Assembly: GCA_030836345.1 (NCBI GenBank)
Contig: JAURQA010000103.1
Coordinates: forward strand, 1-9,281
Source of the DNA: Bacteroidota bacterium
GTDB lineage: Bacteria; Bacteroidota; Bacteroidia; NS11-12g; UBA955
Length of the DNA stretch: 9,281 bases
Direction of reading: 5' to 3'
Positions 5,650 through 9,281 of the stretch are shown here, piece after piece. The notes below the pieces were generated by a model that saw only the letters and a program-made list of their open reading frames with translations, was not told the origin of the DNA and searched no databases. Position 1 is the stretch's first letter; every line of letters begins with the position of its first letter. The position numbers and the translations under genes were made by a program.

Positions 5650-7193
5650 TCTAATCGAAACAGATACCAGATTCCCTTTTGGTATTTTAGATTTAAGGTC
5701 CGCTTAATCAAAGGTCTTGCAATGGTTTCAAATTGCTTAATATCATTTACAAGAATGTAGTCATATTTAGTATTGTTGGCAGTGGCTGCCATTCTCTTTT
5801 TGTCCATTTCTGTTTCCCAACCAGGCCAGCGCTCGCCATAGCGCTTAATTAAGAATAACATGGTATTAGGACTGGGGTCCCAAGCAATAATAACGGAGGC
5901 ATCCTCTGGAATAATCGCCTGAACATCGCTGCTCATATCACGCAAAAGATTGATGCCTATATGTACGTCTTGGTAATAATAATCTCTGGGGGTCAATCTG
6001 CGCTCCATTAAGGTGCGTGTGTCCCCAAAACTCCTCAGTGCAAACACGATTAGAACAATGGGCAAGGCGGAGGCAATAAGACCTACAAATAAACCCCGAC
6101 GCTGCTGAATTTGACTGGCAATCAAATATGCACTGGCAAAAAATACATATGGAATATATTGAATAAAATAATAATCATGGTACTTATACTGCACATTAAA
6201 TGCCACTAAATTAAAGAGGCAGGCACAGGCATAAAAGATGGAAATAAACCGGAGAATTTCAAATTGCTCTGGCCCTTTCCTAGCCAGCGGAATAAGCAGA
6301 CCAAGAAGGATAAAAGCAGTGCCTCTGACCCCATAAAAACTCTCGGACCACACCACAAAACCATGTTTTGTATTGGCCACAAACTCCTCCATAGAGCTAG
6401 GTATAATAATACGCTGTAGGAAATGAGTATTGTAGGTTAGGACAGTTAGGTGACGTGAATATAAAATCCAAGCAACGGACAAACTCAAGGGAATGAGGGT
6501 GTATAGAAATACTTTTAATGCACTTATCTGGAAGTCTTTTGATCTTATTTTTTGAAGAATAATTAGGCCCCAAATAACGGCAATACCCAGTAAGAATGTT
6601 GGTTTAAGCAGGCCTGCTCCCGCAAACATAACCATGGAAGTGAGGAGCTGTGCGTTTCGATTTGTTTTATAGTAGTACTCCATAAAAAAGTACCATGCCA
6701 TGAGTGTAAAACCAAGCGCTGCAGCATCAGGCATTACAGAAACACCATAAAAGGCCAGGATAGGTGTGGCGGACCAAAGCAACATATGCACCACTCTCCA
6801 AAGGAGTTTTTGAATAAATATACCAGTGAAAAGCCAAGCTAAAAAAGCTCCAAATGATAGGATTAGAAAAACAATGAATCGGTGCCAAAACGCGTGATAC
6901 CCAAAGGCCCTGTAGAGCATGGATGCTGTATAGGAAATTAAAGGAAACTCTGTGCCGCAAACTCCGTCGGATGATATGGTTTCCATCACACGAGGCTCGA
7001 GAGGGTTCCCGTTTTTCTTATAAAAGTTATAGGCGATGCTTGCCCTATCTGCCTGTGCTCCTTGGTGCATACCAAAGGGTTCTTGATTAATGGCTTTATA
7101 CTGCTGAAATGCGATGAAAAAGATGGACCAAACAATAAAAAACCAAGCGTTTTTAGGAATGGATAGTATAGATCGCAATACTCTAGCTATCAT
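5646..7193 (-). CDS. GT-C membrane glycosyltransferase (PMT/ArnT-like, family uncertain)
   Basis: The 515-residue protein has a hydrophobic start (about 15-33), then a short loop with HQGAQADRASIAYNFY (43-58) and GTEFPLISY (80-88). Around ten further membrane segments follow to about residue 390, and a soluble tail (392-515) is probably extracytoplasmic. The layout and the D49 and E82 positions fit GT-C transferases of the dolichyl/polyprenyl-phosphate-mannose protein mannosyltransferase type (PMT_2), whose first loop carries catalytic acid residues; related bacterial proteins often read HQ-W-R-Q-x-D here, and this one has HQGAQAD. It probably transfers a sugar from a polyprenyl-phosphate donor to lipid, protein or glycan on the outer face of the inner membrane. 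The start overlaps the upstream GT2 stop (ATGA, 7193-7190), implying coupled translation and a shared pathway. The sugar and acceptor cannot be read from sequence. Confidence 0.82.
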   Translation of the reverse strand: MIARVLRSILSIPKNAWFFIVWSIFFIAFQQYKAINQEPFGMHQGAQADRASIAYNFYKKNGNPLEPRVMETISSDGVCGTEFPLISYTASMLYRAFGYHAFWHRFIVFLILSFGAFLAWLFTGIFIQKLLWRVVHMLLWSATPILAFYGVSVMPDAAALGFTLMAWYFFMEYYYKTNRNAQLLTSMVMFAGAGLLKPTFLLGIAVIWGLIILQKIRSKDFQISALKVFLYTLIPLSLSVAWILYSRHLTVLTYNTHFLQRIIIPSSMEEFVANTKHGFVVWSESFYGVRGTAFILLGLLIPLARKGPEQFEILRFISIFYACACLFNLVAFNVQYKYHDYYFIQYIPYVFFASAYLIASQIQQRRGLFVGLIASALPIVLIVFALRSFGDTRTLMERRLTPRDYYYQDVHIGINLLRDMSSDVQAIIPEDASVIIAWDPSPNTMLFLIKRYGERWPGWETEMDKKRMAATANNTKYDYILVNDIKQFETIARPLIKRTLNLKYQKGIWYLFRLD

Positions 7194-8125
7194 TCCTTTA
7201 TGTTTGTTTTCTTAATCAAGTAAGTTGGTCTATTTTTTACATTGTCGCTCACGCGTCCCAGATACTCCCCCAAAATGCCAATGCCTACGAGTTGGATTCC
7301 TCCAATAAACAAGATTGCAATATTTGTACTGGCCCAACCTGGAACAGTAAACCCAAACATTTTTTGATACACCGTGTAAAGGATTATCAAAAAAGCCAAA
7401 AATGAAACGAGAAAGCCTCCGATGGTGGCAATTTTGAGAGGCCAGGTACTAAAACCACTGATTCCGTCTAAGGCAAAACTCATCATTTTACGATAGCTAA
7501 ATTTAGTTGATCCGGCAAGGCGCTCCTCTCTGTCGTATTCTATAAATGTTTGATTAAAACCAATCCAACTGATTTGGCCTCGAATAAATTTATTCTGCTC
7601 TGTTAAGGTGCAGAGAATATCTGCAACTCGTCTAGAAATGATTCTAAAGTCTCCGGTATCTACCGGAATGGATACCTTGGTTATGCGTTGCAGCAAACGA
7701 TAAAATGTATGGGCGGTCCATTTCTTTATCCAGGTTTCGCCGTCTCTCTTTTTTCGTTTGGCATAGACAACATCAAAGTCTAATTGGCATTTATCGTACA
7801 TTTCCCATATAACTTCGGGAGGATCTTGGCCGTCTCCGTCCATAACTACTACATGCTGGCCAACGCTTTTTTCGATGCCTGCAAAGATAGAAATTTGATG
7901 TCCGAAATTTCGACTGAGTTCAATGAATTTAACTGCCGTATCCTCTGCAGCGAGGCGCTCAATTACGGCCAGTGACTGATCGGTACTGCCATCTATAACA
8001 TAGATTAACTCTGTCTGAAGGGATCTCTCACTTAAGGTCTTTTTAATGCGGTCGTACAAGGGAATAATATTCATTGCCTCGTTATAAATGGGTAATACTA
8101 TGCTTATTTGAACCTTGCCATCCAT
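7190..8125 (-). CDS. DPM1/GtrB-type polyprenyl-phosphate glycosyltransferase (GT2)
   Basis: From the ATG at 8125 the product is 311 residues: a cytoplasmic GT-A domain followed by two membrane helices, the GtrB/ArnC/DPM1-like architecture. ISIVLPIYNE (7-16), YVIDGSTDQS (42-51), the DxD motif MDGDGQDPPE (95-104) and the GEYLGRVSDNVKNRP motif near the C-terminus are diagnostic. It likely transfers a sugar from a nucleotide donor to undecaprenyl phosphate. The open frame reaches an ATG at 8164, but I prefer the internal ATG at 8125: homologs begin just before the ISIVLP strand, the extra 13 residues (MYLVQIKAIILPQ) are not family-like, and a perfect -7 box (8139-8132) lies between the two ATGs, so a transcript from it would lack the upstream one. 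The gene overlaps the GT-C gene by ATGA and forms an operon with it. Confidence 0.9.
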   Translation of the reverse strand: MDGKVQISIVLPIYNEAMNIIPLYDRIKKTLSERSLQTELIYVIDGSTDQSLAVIERLAAEDTAVKFIELSRNFGHQISIFAGIEKSVGQHVVVMDGDGQDPPEVIWEMYDKCQLDFDVVYAKRKKRDGETWIKKWTAHTFYRLLQRITKVSIPVDTGDFRIISRRVADILCTLTEQNKFIRGQISWIGFNQTFIEYDREERLAGSTKFSYRKMMSFALDGISGFSTWPLKIATIGGFLVSFLAFLIILYTVYQKMFGFTVPGWASTNIAILFIGGIQLVGIGILGEYLGRVSDNVKNRPTYLIKKTNIKE

Positions 8126-8152
8126 TTGTGGCAAAATTATTGCTTTTATTTG
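8125..8152 (+). promoter_or_regulatory. Candidate promoter of the thioredoxin gene
   Basis: TTTG at 8125-8128 and TTTATTTG at 8145-8152 (one mismatch to TAnnTTTG) are separated by 16 bases, somewhat short of the usual spacing. The predicted transcription start is around 8157-8160, giving a leader of about 20 bases before the ATG at 8178. The element overlaps the divergent GT2 promoter and the first bases of the GT2 gene. Confidence 0.4.
8132..8139 (-). promoter_or_regulatory. -7 promoter element TAATTTTG of the GT2-GT-C operon
   Basis: On the minus strand TAATTTTG is a perfect TAnnTTTG match ending 6 bases before the preferred ATG at 8125. A TTTA (8159-8156) 16 bases upstream is a possible -33 element. 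The predicted transcription start is at or within a base or two of the start codon, which decides for 8125 over 8164 as translation start. Confidence 0.5.
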
Positions 8153-8177
8153 TACTAAATACATTTAAATTCGAGCA

Positions 8178-8612
8178 ATGAAATTTAAAAGCATTTATAA
8201 ATTAGCTTTAATCACCGTAATTACGGTGACTGCCTGCGGTGGTGCCAATGCTGGCTCTGACTCTCATGTTAGCGCTTCTGCTGAAACGGGAGGGCATTCA
8301 ACTACTGAACTAAGCTTGGAGAGTTATACGGCAACCATTAATGAGGATAAAGTAACGATGGTTGATTTTTATACTACTTGGTGCGGTCCTTGCAAACGGA
8401 TGGCTCCTGATGTAGTTAAAATTAGAAAAGAATTTGCGGGAAAAGCCAATGTTCTGCAGGTAGATGCTGAGAAATATATGGACATCTCTAGTAAGTACCA
8501 ATTGAAAGGGTACCCTACCATCATGTTTTTTAAAAGTGGTAAACTCTTAGCTACTGATTTAGGAATGCTTAGTTATGCTAAGCTAAAATCTAAATTGGAA
8601 TCGCATATGTAA
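8178..8612 (+). CDS. Lipoprotein thioredoxin-fold protein with WCGPC active site
   Basis: The 144-residue protein has a signal peptide (KFKSIYK then LALITVITVTA) with a probable lipoprotein cleavage site before C20 (VTA-CGG). A low-complexity Ser/Gly/His/Ala linker (21-45) follows, then a complete thioredoxin domain: buried D63 in VDFY, W68-C69-G70-P71-C72-K73, and the cis-proline P113 in GYPT. It should be a membrane-anchored periplasmic thiol-disulfide protein. The redox direction is not readable, but WCGPC is the reducing-type motif of cytoplasmic thioredoxin rather than the DsbA type. The residues after C20 (GGANAGSD) lack the acidic patch next to the cysteine reported to direct surface export in Bacteroidota, so a periplasmic location is favoured. 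It is divergent from the GT2 gene; its stop is 6 bases from the convergent MenB stop, so no separate terminator fits between them. Confidence 0.88.
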   Translation: MKFKSIYKLALITVITVTACGGANAGSDSHVSASAETGGHSTTELSLESYTATINEDKVTMVDFYTTWCGPCKRMAPDVVKIRKEFAGKANVLQVDAEKYMDISSKYQLKGYPTIMFFKSGKLLATDLGMLSYAKLKSKLESHM

Positions 8613-8618
8613 TAAGGG

Positions 8619-9281
8619 CTAAGGAAATTTAGGGTATTTATCGAAATCAGGTTTGCGCTTTTCTAAGAAAGCGTGTTTCCCTTCTTGAGCTTCTTCGGTT
8701 AAATAATAAAGCAAGGTTGCGTCTCCTGCTAGCTCCATTAATCCGTGCTGACCATCGAGTTCCGCATTAAAGGATCTTTTGAGCATGCGAATAGCCAATG
8801 GGCTGCGCAACTGAATGGTAGCGCACCAATCCATTACTTCATCTTCTAAGTTTTCTAGCGGAACTACTTTATTTACCATGCCCATTGTTTCGGCTTCTGC
8901 TGCGCTATACTGCCGGCATAAAAACCATATTTCTCTGGCTTTTTTCTGCCCAATATGGCGGGCTAGGTATGAACTTCCAAAACCTCCATCGAAGCTTCCC
9001 ACCTTGGGGCCTGTTTGACCAAATATGGCATTTTCTGAGGCAATTGTTAAGTCACACACTACGTGCAATACATGTCCTCCACCAATGGCATACCCATTAA
9101 CCATGGCTATGACGGGTTTGGGCAGGCTTCGTATTTTTTTATGTAAATCGAGAACGTTTAAACGCGGCACGCCGTTATCATCTACATACCCTCCAATTCC
9201 CTTTACGTTTTGGTCTCCTCCACTGCTTAAGGCTTGATCTCCAACTCCCGGAAGGACCACTACACCCACTTCTTGGCTCGC
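8619..9281 (-). CDS. menB: 1,4-dihydroxy-2-naphthoyl-CoA synthase MenB, C-terminal 220 residues (runs off right edge)
   Basis: The frame is open to the window edge and continues in family register there ([17 protein letters not shown]), so the N-terminal 60-65 residues lie outside; the GTG at 9269 is internal, not a start. This crotonase-fold enzyme closes o-succinylbenzoyl-CoA to 1,4-dihydroxy-2-naphthoyl-CoA in menaquinone synthesis. Numbering the visible part from 1, SSGGDQ (19-24) and [11 protein letters not shown] (63-73) form the CoA and oxyanion pocket, and [12 protein letters not shown] (89-100) and [10 protein letters not shown] are MenB-specific. Gly at the third position of QTGPKV, where mycobacterial MenB has Asp, marks the type I, bicarbonate-dependent class known from E. 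coli. The C-terminus ends with [14 protein letters not shown] as in the family. No other men gene lies in the window. It is convergent with the thioredoxin gene. Confidence 0.96.
   Translation of the reverse strand, partial: ASQEVGVVVLPGVGDQALSSGGDQNVKGIGGYVDDNGVPRLNVLDLHKKIRSLPKPVIAMVNGYAIGGGHVLHVVCDLTIASENAIFGQTGPKVGSFDGGFGSSYLARHIGQKKAREIWFLCRQYSAAEAETMGMVNKVVPLENLEDEVMDWCATIQLRSPLAIRMLKRSFNAELDGQHGLMELAGDATLLYYLTEEAQEGKHAFLEKRKPDFDKYPKFP

Noticed and set aside
8815..9237. Several plus-strand open frames within MenB
   Set aside because: They are antisense to strongly conserved MenB sequence and show no domain of their own.
1..9281. CRISPR array, insertion sequence, integron, toxin-antitoxin or phage-defence system
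   Set aside because: I found no regularly spaced direct repeats, transposase or integrase motifs, terminal inverted repeats around a gene, or defence-family domains; the gene content is metabolic and envelope-related.

Overview
The window looks like chromosomal DNA of a Bacteroidota bacterium, most likely flavobacterial. It is AT-rich, its clearest promoter-like elements match the Bacteroidota -7 consensus TAnnTTTG, and well-placed Shine-Dalgarno sequences are essentially absent. It also starts with a DUF2723 membrane protein of the form common in that phylum. I see no mobile element, tRNA, rRNA, CRISPR array or phage gene. Almost every base is explained by ten protein genes and their short spacers, so this is mostly ordinary core and semi-core genome. 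The points of interest are in gene arrangement and start-site architecture rather than a new multi-gene system.

Layout: (1) 1-919, minus: N-terminal part of a DUF2723/TMEM260-like polytopic glycosyltransferase, cut by the left edge. (2) 1088-2116, plus: aminocarboxymuconate-semialdehyde decarboxylase (ACMSD), divergent from gene 1. (3) 2237-4104, minus: a three-gene cluster in the order flavin reductase-like protein, RecX, CAP-domain exported protein. The first two share a TAATG stop/start and the last two are 18 bases apart. (4) 4267-5649, plus: phosphoglucosamine/phosphohexose mutase, divergent from the flavin reductase across a 162-base spacer that carries two near-identical promoter elements in inverted orientation. 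(5) 5646-8125, minus: a DPM1/GtrB-type GT2 glycosyltransferase followed by a GT-C membrane glycosyltransferase, coupled by an ATGA overlap; the GT-C stop codon interlocks with the mutase stop codon. (6) 8178-8612, plus: a lipoprotein thioredoxin, divergent from the GT2 gene. (7) 8619-9281, minus: MenB, naphthoate synthase of menaquinone synthesis, cut by the right edge.

Functional links: the GT2 enzyme probably loads a sugar on a polyprenyl phosphate and the adjacent GT-C enzyme probably uses that donor outside the membrane. The DUF2723 protein may use the same kind of donor, and the hexosamine mutase belongs to envelope precursor supply, so sugar and envelope metabolism is the loose theme. 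ACMSD, RecX, flavin reductase, thioredoxin and MenB have no evident joint pathway. The strongest structural observation is that three genes (ACMSD, flavin reductase, GT2) have a TAnnTTTG box ending only 4 to 6 bases before the start codon, which predicts leaderless or nearly leaderless mRNAs.
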